This document shows positions 37,112 to 44,997 of a stretch of 64,000 nt of DNA, piece by piece. Below the pieces are notes generated by a model. It had not been told where the DNA came from, did no database searches, and saw only the letters and a list, made by a program, of their open reading frames with translations. The position numbers were made by a program, and so were the translations under genes. How positions within the stretch are numbered: the first letter of the stretch is position 1; every line of letters begins with the position of its first letter. Source of the stretch: a virus; the IMG/VR virus record IMGVR_UViG_3300006923_000014, positions 1 to 64,000 of that record. One strand, given 5' to 3'.

Positions 37112-37495
37112 ATGAACATCTTATTAGGATTTTACTTTACAGTCACTACATTTCTTGTTCTTTATTCTTGGCTTGTTCTTAGGCCTGAGTTAAAAGAATC
37201 TAAAGAAAGATTAAAGAATCTTTCTAGTCGTCTTGCTCAAAATTATTATGATTTAAATTTCATTGTTGGAGAAATAGAAGACGCAGATATTCTAGTACGT
37301 AGTGATGTATATAAGTTAAAGCAACAAATAGATGCTATTTGGAAAGGATTTGGCTGGGAAGATGAGGTTTTTATCTCCTCAGTCAAACAAGGTCAAACAG
37401 AATGGCGCATACCTATACCTCAAAAGAAGGAAGGTCAAGTAATTAAAAGGGTTACCTCTAACGTTAGGGTTCTTAAAACACCAAAGAATCGTTGA
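37112..37495 (+). CDS. Membrane-anchored coiled-coil protein (127 aa)
   Basis: I start at ATG 37112. One N-terminal hydrophobic helix (about residues 3-22), a coiled-coil stretch (about 28-75) and a soluble C-terminal part. Spanin-like or shape-determining roles are possible, but no lipoprotein partner of the right type overlaps it. Convergent with the protease gene on the other strand. Confidence 0.6.
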   Translation: MNILLGFYFTVTTFLVLYSWLVLRPELKESKERLKNLSSRLAQNYYDLNFIVGEIEDADILVRSDVYKLKQQIDAIWKGFGWEDEVFISSVKQGQTEWRIPIPQKKEGQVIKRVTSNVRVLKTPKNR

Positions 37496-38152
37496 TTAAT
37501 GTTTTAGCAAACCCTTATTAATACTAGAAAGCTTTACAACCCAAACTCGTGTTGGATCAAACTGTTCAAGACCTATACCTATAGCACTTATAACTCCAAC
37601 TAGATCTCCTTTGTGGTTATAAACACCGCCGCCACTAGAACCAGGAAGAGCATAGGCTTGTAAAAGAGCTGCATTACTAAAGCTCTCTCCATCAGAAACC
37701 ATTCCTCGTGTAACTACATTACAGTCTCTCGAAGGGCAACCAAGAAGCCAAACTTCTTGACCTGTCTTTAGCTGTGCTGAAATTTTAGCAGCCTTTGTTT
37801 TCTTTGGCTTCTTTGGTAAATCAAAGATAGCCCAATCATCAAAGTCATTAGGTCTTGTTACATATCCTATCGAGTCTAATGTTACACAGCCTTCTTTCTC
37901 AAGATCAAGAAAGCCACAAACTCTAGTTGCATGTTCTTTAGAAATATCTGCAACATGAGCGGCTGTCAAAAGCCTATAGATTCCATGAGATTTTACAATA
38001 GTCCCAGACCCTACTGGAATCCATCCAAAGACAGCGTGATCAACTTCAAAAGACACTGCAGAGACTTTCATATTTTTAACTTGAGGAACAACGTCGGGCG
38101 CTGCGTGGCATGACTGAGCGAACAACAATAACAGAGTAAAAAACTTTATCAT
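37496..38152 (-). CDS. Secreted trypsin/HtrA-like serine protease
   Basis: Start at ATG 38152, which has GGGAG upstream on this strand; the open frame extends 3 codons further. A signal peptide (about 18 residues, ending CHAA) is followed by a chymotrypsin-fold domain: TAAHV (His66), DDWAIFDL (Asp106) and GSSGGGV (Ser173), the complete triad, without a PDZ domain. It should act in the periplasm. It is the only sizeable gene on the minus strand outside the intron and lies convergently to its left neighbour, so it has its own promoter. Confidence 0.85.
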   Translation of the reverse strand: MIKFFTLLLLFAQSCHAAPDVVPQVKNMKVSAVSFEVDHAVFGWIPVGSGTIVKSHGIYRLLTAAHVADISKEHATRVCGFLDLEKEGCVTLDSIGYVTRPNDFDDWAIFDLPKKPKKTKAAKISAQLKTGQEVWLLGCPSRDCNVVTRGMVSDGESFSNAALLQAYALPGSSGGGVYNHKGDLVGVISAIGIGLEQFDPTRVWVVKLSSINKGLLKH

Positions 38153-38191
38153 AAACAACACTCCCTATTACTATTATGCCATAAGGTAGCC

Positions 38192-38950
38192 ATGAATCCG
38201 ATTCCTAACTTTGTTAAAGAAAAAACAGCTTGTTATTTTTCTCTCTTTAATACTTCTTTTCTTCCTTTTAACAAAGAAGAATCATTAAGAAATACTTTTC
38301 GGCAATTAACAATCGCAATTCCTGAAATTCTAGTTACTGGTGGTTACGTTAGAGATAATCTAGCAAACGCAAGTATCTTGCCAAAAGATATAGATTTAAT
38401 TATTCCTTTTAAAGGGAAAACTCAGCAGATTGTTCTTCAGAATACTATTACCAACCTTCTTTCTTGTCATGGAGCTGTTCAAAATATATATGAAGATAAA
38501 TATAATAATATTTTTGAAGAAAAAATTATAGTTAATAAAGTTAATATTCGAATAGGCCAAACTATTGTTTTTAGTATTGACCTTATCTGGACAGAAGAAC
38601 CAGAAAAATATATTAAATCTTTTGATTGGCTTTGCTGCATGGGGACAATGTTTTTAAAGGATCTCGTGGATTGTAGTTCCCTATATCGAGATATATACTT
38701 TCCATCGCCTGAAGAACTTGAAGAATACAAAGAAGAGAAAATCTCAAAATTTGGATCATCACCTCTTACACATTATTATCATTATAGAAAAACTCTTCGC
38801 CTCAATAGCGTTAAAAATCCCGAGTCAGCACTGAGGCGTGGGTTTTACTTGGCACATCGCTTAGGTAAAAAGATGAGACAAGAAGACTTCAATACATTAG
38901 TCATGATGACTAATCTCTTAGACAATAACAAATTAATCGAAAAGGATTAA
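38192..38950 (+). CDS. CCA-adding/poly(A) polymerase-like nucleotidyltransferase
   Basis: Residues 47-70 contain the pol-beta class II motif LVTGGYVRDNL followed by KDIDLII, in which the Asp pair (66, 68) binds metal. The remaining 180 residues are helical but shorter than the 400 residues of bacterial CCA-adding enzymes, so body and tail domains may be reduced. It could repair CCA ends of phage and host tRNAs under tRNA-cleaving defence, or act as another nucleotidyltransferase. Encoded tRNAs already carry CCA, favouring repair. Confidence 0.7.
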   Translation: MNPIPNFVKEKTACYFSLFNTSFLPFNKEESLRNTFRQLTIAIPEILVTGGYVRDNLANASILPKDIDLIIPFKGKTQQIVLQNTITNLLSCHGAVQNIYEDKYNNIFEEKIIVNKVNIRIGQTIVFSIDLIWTEEPEKYIKSFDWLCCMGTMFLKDLVDCSSLYRDIYFPSPEELEEYKEEKISKFGSSPLTHYYHYRKTLRLNSVKNPESALRRGFYLAHRLGKKMRQEDFNTLVMMTNLLDNNKLIEKD

Positions 38951-38951
38951 C

Positions 38952-39638
38952 ATGCAAGTCCCCGAAGGTTATGAGCTAGTCTCTGACTTACAAATAGATG
39001 TACCTATCTTAAATCCTATTACATTCAGTGCGCTGGCAAATCCCGAGGCTCTCCAACATGTTGGTAAGCACCTTATTGCAGGTCCAGCCCTTACTGCAGA
39101 TGTAATGGAATTAGATACTGATGCAGACGGAGGAAAACTTTATTGTATTTTCACAGAACATCCTAAAGAACTAGAAGATTTCTTCTCAAGCTATGGGATG
39201 ACTGAGATAACTCATTCTGTTCTTCCTCGTTTATGGAAAGACCAAGATTACGCATTATCTATTATTGTTCCTTCAGAACATAGTCTTAACAATATGAGAA
39301 AAGAGAACATGCGCATCTTTGATTGTGACTGTCTTGCTGCAGAGATGCCCTCAAGTATTGAGTTAGGAATCACTGAAGGTACTTATATTCTTAAGCCAAA
39401 AGAGATGCCCCAAAAGATTAGACTAACCAAGGTTGGAAGAATGCTTCCAGTTGACCTGGTAAAGGTCTACACAAAAGCCTATCATCGAATGGGTTTTAAA
39501 ATTGACTACTTTGTATTTCATCACTTTTGGAGACTTAGATGTGCATTCAATTTTAGAAATGATCTAATAGATGACCTAAACGCCTTTGAGGAATGGCGTA
39601 GTGATTTCCTCGATGAACCAATTACCTTTACTTACTAA
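38952..39638 (+). CDS. Hypothetical protein (228 aa)
   Basis: Starts 1 base after the nucleotidyltransferase stop. Soluble alpha/beta protein with a Cys-Asp-Cys turn (FDCDCLAAEM) near residue 126 and a C-terminal Trp/Phe-rich helix. No motif I can name. It immediately precedes the MoxR-type ATPase gene and may be part of that system. Confidence 0.65.
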   Translation: MQVPEGYELVSDLQIDVPILNPITFSALANPEALQHVGKHLIAGPALTADVMELDTDADGGKLYCIFTEHPKELEDFFSSYGMTEITHSVLPRLWKDQDYALSIIVPSEHSLNNMRKENMRIFDCDCLAAEMPSSIELGITEGTYILKPKEMPQKIRLTKVGRMLPVDLVKVYTKAYHRMGFKIDYFVFHHFWRLRCAFNFRNDLIDDLNAFEEWRSDFLDEPITFTY

Positions 39639-39656
39639 GAACCAGGAGAAAGAACA

Positions 39657-40841
39657 ATGGATTCAAGAAATTTTCAAAGAGTACTAGATATTTACTTCGA
39701 AGCGGATGTGCCTCTTCACGTCTGGGGCGCCGGTGGAATCGGCAAGTCTCAAATCATTGAAGCAGTTGCTGAAAGGAAAGGTCACCACATGGAAGACCTA
39801 CGTCTCGCAACACAGGAAGTGGGAGACCTTATTGGTATTCCCAAACGTACAACCCAAGAAGCTTTACGCATCTCTGGACATGATGAAGAAGGCAATGCCA
39901 TTATCGAAACCTACACTGCTGATGTCACTACTTGGACTCAGCCGACTTGGTTCCGTCGTATTTGGAACAAGTATGCCCTTGGGTTCCGAACCGTGCTTTT
40001 CCTCGACGAAATGGACCGTGCCAACAAAGAAGTTATTCAGGTAGCTTACCAGCTAACAACGAAAAAGCAACTTCACGAGCACGAGCTGCCCCCTGGGACC
40101 ATCATCATCGCAGCAGGTAACCCTCCAACTGAAGATTACATGGTAGAGACTTTCGACGACGCTATGTGTACTCGTTGGGCACACGTTAAGCTTGATGCTA
40201 ACGTCCCTGCGTGGCTTACTGAAGTCGGACCTCGTATGGATGAAGAAATCACAGGCTTCATTGCAACTGCAGGCAAGGAATATCTTTTCCACAAAGCAGC
40301 TGCTTGGGATATTGAAACTGTTAGAATGCCTACGCCTCGTGGTTGGGAGTTCGTAAACCGAGTTTACGGTGCTTGGAAGAAGCACGGTGGCGGCGACCAA
40401 CTACTTCTTATGACTTGTGTCGGTTCTATCGTTGGCGCTGCAGCTGGTCGAGAATTCGTTCAGTCTCTTGAGACTCAGTGGATTACCAGAGATCAGATTC
40501 TTTCTGGAGCAAAGAACTACCAAGACCTTAAAGCAAGCTCTGCAGCTTCTGGTCAGATTCTTCGACTCGTTAACGAATGCTCTCTCTATCTCGAAAAGAA
40601 AGACTTTAAGAGCAAGAAGAAAGAGAAAATGGTTGTTGACGCAAGTAAGGTTCAAGCCTTTGGTGCATTCCTCGATGCCCTTACTCAGGATAAAACCGAG
40701 CTTTCTGTCTCTCTAACCAAGAGCATCATGAAGCGCGAGCGTGAAGTACTCAAGCTTATTCTCACGAAGGTTTCACCTTCCACGAGAAGTCGCTACAACG
40801 AACTCTTCACTCTCAGTCACAAGGTTAACGCATCTTATTAA
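39657..40841 (+). CDS. MoxR-type AAA+ ATPase
   Basis: 394 residues. Walker A GAGGIGKS (24-31) and Walker B VLFLDEMDRA (113-122) with a sensor-1 Asn (AAGNPPTED) place it in the MoxR family of AAA+ chaperone-like ATPases, which partner with VWA-domain proteins to remodel or load metal into targets. AGGAGAAAGAAC precedes the ATG. A terminator follows, then a DUF2201 gene with a VWA-like domain, the usual partner pair. Codons are GC-richer, suggesting strong expression. Confidence 0.85.
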   Translation: MDSRNFQRVLDIYFEADVPLHVWGAGGIGKSQIIEAVAERKGHHMEDLRLATQEVGDLIGIPKRTTQEALRISGHDEEGNAIIETYTADVTTWTQPTWFRRIWNKYALGFRTVLFLDEMDRANKEVIQVAYQLTTKKQLHEHELPPGTIIIAAGNPPTEDYMVETFDDAMCTRWAHVKLDANVPAWLTEVGPRMDEEITGFIATAGKEYLFHKAAAWDIETVRMPTPRGWEFVNRVYGAWKKHGGGDQLLLMTCVGSIVGAAAGREFVQSLETQWITRDQILSGAKNYQDLKASSAASGQILRLVNECSLYLEKKDFKSKKKEKMVVDASKVQAFGAFLDALTQDKTELSVSLTKSIMKREREVLKLILTKVSPSTRSRYNELFTLSHKVNASY

Positions 40842-40846
40842 CACAC

Positions 40847-40877
40847 GAGAAGGGGAGGGTAACTCCTCCCCTTTCTC
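40847..40877 (+). terminator. Terminator hairpin
   Basis: GAGAAGGGGAGG pairs with CCTCCCC and TTTCTC around a short loop, 6 bases after the ATPase stop. It may reduce rather than abolish transcription of the partner gene. Confidence 0.7.
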
Positions 40878-40908
40878 ATTCAAAACTACTACACAAGTAG
40901 GAGAATAA

Positions 40909-42120
40909 ATGAGTACTTTTAAAGACCTTCCTGCTGAAGAAAAAGTCAGCAAATGGCTTGCTACTGTTCTTGTAGGGAGTGATGCAAACATGCAGTGGTA
41001 TGCTGCTGCACTATCTCAATTCGCCTTTGGAACAACAAGTGAAGTTCCTACGATGGCTCTTACTATGAGCTTCGAAACTTTACAACCAAAAATTGTTTAC
41101 AATGTCAAGTTTGTTAAAGACCTTGACTTTCCTGAATTCGGAGCAATTCTAATTCATGAACTCTGGCACTTTCTTAATCGCTCATTTATGCGTCAAGAAT
41201 TTCGTGACCCAACTGGGTGGAACTTTGCAACTGACAGTGCAATGAACTGGCATATTGAGAGAGATTTTTCTCATAAACCTCTAGTTCAACTTCCAGACAA
41301 TTGTCTTCAAGCTCCTAAGGAAATGAAGCAAGAAGACGTTTACTCAGAAAATCTTTACAAAGTAACAACAGGCCAAGGTAAAGACAAACAATCAGGACAG
41401 CCCGGCGCGGGTTCTCCCCTAGAGCAAGCCTGGGATGATTTTCAGGCTGGAAAGACTAAGCTAGTTGATGACCACTCTCTTTGGGGTACATTCAACGACG
41501 TTCCTGAAGAAGCGATTGGAAACAAAGTTGTTGAGATTATTGACAACGCAACAAGATTTGCAGGAAGCGAACCTCATGGAGCAGCAAAGATTCTTCGTGA
41601 GTTGCTTGAGTCTAAGGTTCCTTGGGGTCAACTACTTCGTAGATTTGCAGGTGACTACCTTAAGATTGGTAGCAGGCCATCCTGGAAGCGTTATAACAGA
41701 CGTATGGGAGAAAGCCAGCCCGGCAAAATTATTAAGCGTGGTGGAAAGCTTGTTATCCTTGTAGATACTTCTGGCTCTACAGCTGGAGACCAAGCACAGT
41801 TCTGGGGAGAGATTGACTTTGTTGCACGAAGTTTTGAAACCTGGGTCATCCAATGTGATGCTGCAGTTCAAGGCAAGCCCATTAGATATCATAGAGGGGT
41901 TGGGAAATCTCTTGAGATTAAAGGCTATGGCGGCACCGATATGAATCCAGGTATTGAAGCAGCAAAGAAGTTAAAGCCAGATCTCTTTGTTTGTTTTACT
42001 GACGGATACCTTTTCGGAGAACCTGTCCCAACTGGAAAACCAGAGCTTTGGGTTATCTGTCAGAATGGCGTAGAAGTCAAAAACAGACGATGTATCTTCA
42101 TCGAGAGCAAAGATAAATGA
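40909..42120 (+). CDS. DUF2201-type protein: metallopeptidase-like plus VWA-like
   Basis: 403 residues. An N-terminal domain has ILIHELWHFLN, an HExxH zinc motif (83-87). A Gly/Gln/Asp-rich linker follows (about 155-185). The C-terminal domain has VILVDTSGST (Asp286, Ser288, Ser290), a MIDAS-like VWA motif, and later YGGTDMNPGIEAA. This order matches DUF2201, found next to MoxR ATPases in bacteria and phages. The pair probably forms a remodelling complex; its substrate is unknown. AGGAG lies upstream. Confidence 0.82.
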   Translation: MSTFKDLPAEEKVSKWLATVLVGSDANMQWYAAALSQFAFGTTSEVPTMALTMSFETLQPKIVYNVKFVKDLDFPEFGAILIHELWHFLNRSFMRQEFRDPTGWNFATDSAMNWHIERDFSHKPLVQLPDNCLQAPKEMKQEDVYSENLYKVTTGQGKDKQSGQPGAGSPLEQAWDDFQAGKTKLVDDHSLWGTFNDVPEEAIGNKVVEIIDNATRFAGSEPHGAAKILRELLESKVPWGQLLRRFAGDYLKIGSRPSWKRYNRRMGESQPGKIIKRGGKLVILVDTSGSTAGDQAQFWGEIDFVARSFETWVIQCDAAVQGKPIRYHRGVGKSLEIKGYGGTDMNPGIEAAKKLKPDLFVCFTDGYLFGEPVPTGKPELWVICQNGVEVKNRRCIFIESKDK

Positions 42121-42227
42121 AGGCATATAGTACCAAAGAGGGAAACTTCTTTGGTATTCCTTATACAAAAAGGCAATGGAATAGTTTTCAATATAAACAA
42201 ACCATGTGTCCTGATTTCTCCTTATAG
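42117..42227 (+). CDS. C-terminal fragment of an FQGPG-family protein (36 aa)
   Basis: Overlaps the DUF2201 stop by 4 bases (ATGA). The sequence contains FFGIPYTKRQW and YKQTM, equivalent to the family's Y.NG..(K)..W turn and final helix only. Either a remnant or an independent mini-protein. Confidence 0.45.
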   Translation: MKAYSTKEGNFFGIPYTKRQWNSFQYKQTMCPDFSL

Positions 42228-42276
42228 AAACCCAAAAAGTTACTAAAAAATATGACAGATTTTACAGAAAACATTT

Positions 42277-42432
42277 ATGCCTTTTTTCAATAAATCTCTG
42301 AACTCTTTAAAGGCTCATGTAAACAAGAACAGGGTAGCTAGAATTAAATCTCATATTCAAGAAAGTCATTTCTCTTTTTCTTCTTGGGCTGGAGATTATC
42401 GCGAAGACTGCTCGTTTCTCCTTGAGAAATAA
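42277..42432 (+). CDS. Possible 51-aa protein
   Basis: An ATG frame of 51 residues with mixed, protein-like composition (basic first half, WAGDYREDCSFLLE end). No clear ribosome-binding site. A shorter 13-residue frame overlaps its start. Confidence 0.4.
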   Translation: MPFFNKSLNSLKAHVNKNRVARIKSHIQESHFSFSSWAGDYREDCSFLLEK

Positions 42433-42464
42433 AAAGTTTACAAAAACAACTTGATTATCAAACA

Positions 42465-42536
42465 ATGATGACAACAAATCATAATGATTTACCCGAAAAG
42501 AATGCAGATGAGCAAAGCTCTACTGCAAAAGAATAA
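42465..42536 (+). CDS. Possible 23-aa peptide
   Basis: A short acidic frame before the HTH gene, without a strong ribosome-binding site. Weak support. Confidence 0.25.
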   Translation: MMTTNHNDLPEKNADEQSSTAKE

Positions 42537-42561
42537 CAAACAAAGATAAACAGGAGTAAAT

Positions 42562-42822
42562 ATGACGTCACATCAAAGAAGTACACTTAGTCGTGTATCA
42601 CGTCAGCGCTTTACCCAGCGTTATGGTTCAACCAGTTACAATATCATCAGCTCCTATGTTGCTTCAGACCGCAGCCTTAGCTCGCAAGAGCTTGCACAGA
42701 CGCTTGGCGTCGCTGTCGGTACTGTTCGTACCACTCTAGGTAATTTTACCCGTGGTGCTTATGGCAGCATCGTTGATGACTGTAACTTTACTAGCCGTCA
42801 CTTCCGTCCTGCTGTACGATAA
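42562..42822 (+). CDS. Helix-turn-helix DNA-binding protein (86 aa)
   Basis: ACAGGAG precedes the ATG. Residues about 40-62 (SSQELAQTLGVAVGTVRTTLG) form a winged or LuxR/sigma-4-like HTH. The N-terminal basic tail and GC-rich codons suggest an abundant DNA-binding protein. A perfect palindrome lies 22 bases after the stop; it may be its operator or the terminator. Confidence 0.7.
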   Translation: MTSHQRSTLSRVSRQRFTQRYGSTSYNIISSYVASDRSLSSQELAQTLGVAVGTVRTTLGNFTRGAYGSIVDDCNFTSRHFRPAVR

Positions 42823-42844
42823 ACAGCTTTCTCCAACCAAAAGA

Positions 42845-42872
42845 GAGGGGAACACAAATTTGTGTTCCCCTC
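42845..42872. terminator. Perfect 28-base palindrome
   Basis: Two 14-base arms (GAGGGGAACACAAA and its complement) meet with no spacer. As RNA it folds to a long hairpin with a tight loop, fitting a terminator, though a T-run is missing. As DNA it is an ideal dimer-binding site beside an HTH gene. Confidence 0.6.
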
Positions 42873-42886
42873 GCAGGTTTATAACA

Positions 42887-44197
42887 ATGGACTCTATTGC
42901 TTTTACCCCAACATATAATCTGAAATCTAGTAATCCTATTTCAAAAATGGGAAAAAAGTATCTTCAGTCAATTCATCAACTAAGTGCTTTGTATTGTGTA
43001 ACTAAATCTCAAAGAATAGATGCAGAACTATTGAAAAATGAAATGTATAGTACTTTAATATATCCAATATTATTTACAGTAACTACAGATACAGACATTT
43101 TTCATAGAGTGGTCGCTTCACAAAATGTACTTACAAAACTAATTAAAAATACAGAACAAGGAGATATGTTTTTGAGTCTTCCTCCTTGGGTGAATGATTT
43201 AGAAGATCAAAGCGATGCCGAAATCCATGGGACAACTATTTTTACCCAAATTGAAGGGAAAAATATAGTCTTCTCTCATCCAGAGACAGTTGTGGGCCTT
43301 GCAGATTTTGGGATACAACTTACAAAAGGATGTAATTCAAAATACTGGGCTCTTCCCATTTCTTTAAAGAAAGATTTTACAATACCTTTATCTATAGGAG
43401 AAACAGTAGCTGCATTTACAGAAGCAGAACACCAACAATTTCTTAAAATTTATCAACAAACTTTACAGGGAAATATATATGTTGGAAATCTTATTCATAA
43501 TGCTGCTCCTAGTACTTTAAAATATTCTCTTTTTTCTATCAAAGAAATAGGATTATTTCTTGGGTATATCAATTATATACTTCTTTATTCAAGCAGTTAC
43601 CCCACCCTTGGTGCTGAACTTCACAATGCATTGCTAGATTCGAAAAGTACTTCAGATCAGATCAATAATTTGTTTGATCAAGTTAATAAAAGAAAATCAT
43701 GGATTTCCTCGATTGCTTCTTATCCTACAATTAAAACAAATATAATTCAAATTCAAAACATTGCAAAACAAGTATCGATAGCAAGTCTTTCTTACTCAGC
43801 CTGTATTGGACCTGTCAGTCTCCCTGAAAACTCAATGCAAACAAAAGAAAAGAAAGATATTAAATATAATATTCAATTCAGAATTCTCGATAAAAATAGA
43901 CTAAGGGTTCAGTGTAAAAAGACTGGTGGATACGCATCAGAAGCATCTTATATATTTGACCTGTCCTCATCTTCAATCCTCTTACAAGCAAAGAATCTTT
44001 CTGACTTTAAAGAAAGAGATGTTCAGTTACTTATTCAAGAAAAACAACTTCAACATCTTTCTTATGAAAAATCTTCATTTTATAAAGGCAGTGACCAATA
44101 TTATTGTAAAGGAATATATGACCCAGCAAAAGGTCTTCTTGTCAGTATCAACGGAACAAAAACATTAATTGCAAAAGCAACAGAACTACAATTCTAA
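42887..44197 (+). CDS. Large hypothetical protein (436 aa)
   Basis: Start at ATG 42887; the longer open frame crosses the palindrome and the HTH gene. A soluble, mostly helical protein; residues about 335-430 look like a separate beta-rich domain (FRILDKNRLRVQCKKTGG). It lies just before a phosphatase gene. No motif recognised. Confidence 0.7.
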   Translation: MDSIAFTPTYNLKSSNPISKMGKKYLQSIHQLSALYCVTKSQRIDAELLKNEMYSTLIYPILFTVTTDTDIFHRVVASQNVLTKLIKNTEQGDMFLSLPPWVNDLEDQSDAEIHGTTIFTQIEGKNIVFSHPETVVGLADFGIQLTKGCNSKYWALPISLKKDFTIPLSIGETVAAFTEAEHQQFLKIYQQTLQGNIYVGNLIHNAAPSTLKYSLFSIKEIGLFLGYINYILLYSSSYPTLGAELHNALLDSKSTSDQINNLFDQVNKRKSWISSIASYPTIKTNIIQIQNIAKQVSIASLSYSACIGPVSLPENSMQTKEKKDIKYNIQFRILDKNRLRVQCKKTGGYASEASYIFDLSSSSILLQAKNLSDFKERDVQLLIQEKQLQHLSYEKSSFYKGSDQYYCKGIYDPAKGLLVSINGTKTLIAKATELQF

Positions 44198-44207
44198 AGG
44201 AAAATCA

Positions 44208-44969
44208 ATGAGTAGCGGATATCATTATGGCGGATCAGGCTTTGGACAAAATATTGGTTGGTGTTTTGACACCAAAAATATAGAATTTTGGGGCTCATCA
44301 AAATCAAAATTAGATGATGTGTTAGATTCCACAGGTGAAGACTTTGCAGATACTGACCTTATCATTAACTGCACTGGGCTCCCCTATACTATTAAACCTT
44401 TTATTAAGTCTGCTCCGACATGGCTTTTAAAAGAAAACAAAACAGAAAAAAGTTTGTCTCTTCCGCAACCACATCAATTAGTTCTTGAATGGAAAGACTT
44501 TAGTCCTCCCCCTAGGCATTATGAAAACCTAGATTTTTGGAAAAATATAGTAACAAGAGCAGAAGAACATGGAATCAAACGAATTTTTGTTTGCTGCCAA
44601 GGAGGTAAAGGACGTACTGGGACTGCTCTTTCTGCTCTTATGATGGCGACAAACATGGCCGAGGATCCATTCCAGGCTATTAATCGAGTTAGAGAAAACT
44701 ATACAGAAAAAGCAGTAGAAACAACTAGTCAAACTAAATATCTCATCAACTGTTTCTATCCAGAAGGAGAAGAAAGAACTGAAGTTTATGATTATTTAGA
44801 TCAGTTAGAAAAACAACGCCGAGCAGCTGAAAAATCAAAGACAACCACTAAATGGAAGCGTCCACAATCAAATCAAGCTATAGCCGATGATGATCTCTAT
44901 GAGGATGTTCTTGATGATGATACAGAAGATTCTGTCTCTTTTAAAACGTCTTATTCCAGCTACAAGTAA
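44208..44969 (+). CDS. Dual-specificity/tyrosine phosphatase-like protein
   Basis: 253 residues. The signature CQGGKGRTG gives the CX5R loop with Cys130 and Arg136; WKDFSPPP near 95-102 matches the general-acid (WPD-like) loop. The last 60 residues are an acidic, disordered tail. Cysteine phosphatase for Tyr or Ser/Thr, or for an inositol/nucleotide substrate. AAAGGAAAATCA precedes the start; the upstream open-frame extension is not used. With the PP2C at 18842 it suggests interference with host phosphorylation. Confidence 0.8.
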   Translation: MSSGYHYGGSGFGQNIGWCFDTKNIEFWGSSKSKLDDVLDSTGEDFADTDLIINCTGLPYTIKPFIKSAPTWLLKENKTEKSLSLPQPHQLVLEWKDFSPPPRHYENLDFWKNIVTRAEEHGIKRIFVCCQGGKGRTGTALSALMMATNMAEDPFQAINRVRENYTEKAVETTSQTKYLINCFYPEGEERTEVYDYLDQLEKQRRAAEKSKTTTKWKRPQSNQAIADDDLYEDVLDDDTEDSVSFKTSYSSYK

Positions 44970-44997
44970 AGAAGAATTGCAACTAGGTGCAAAAACA

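Noticed and set aside
43926-44168. 80-residue frame within the 436-residue gene
   Set aside because: A frame-shifted shadow of the longer gene, with no independent start signals.
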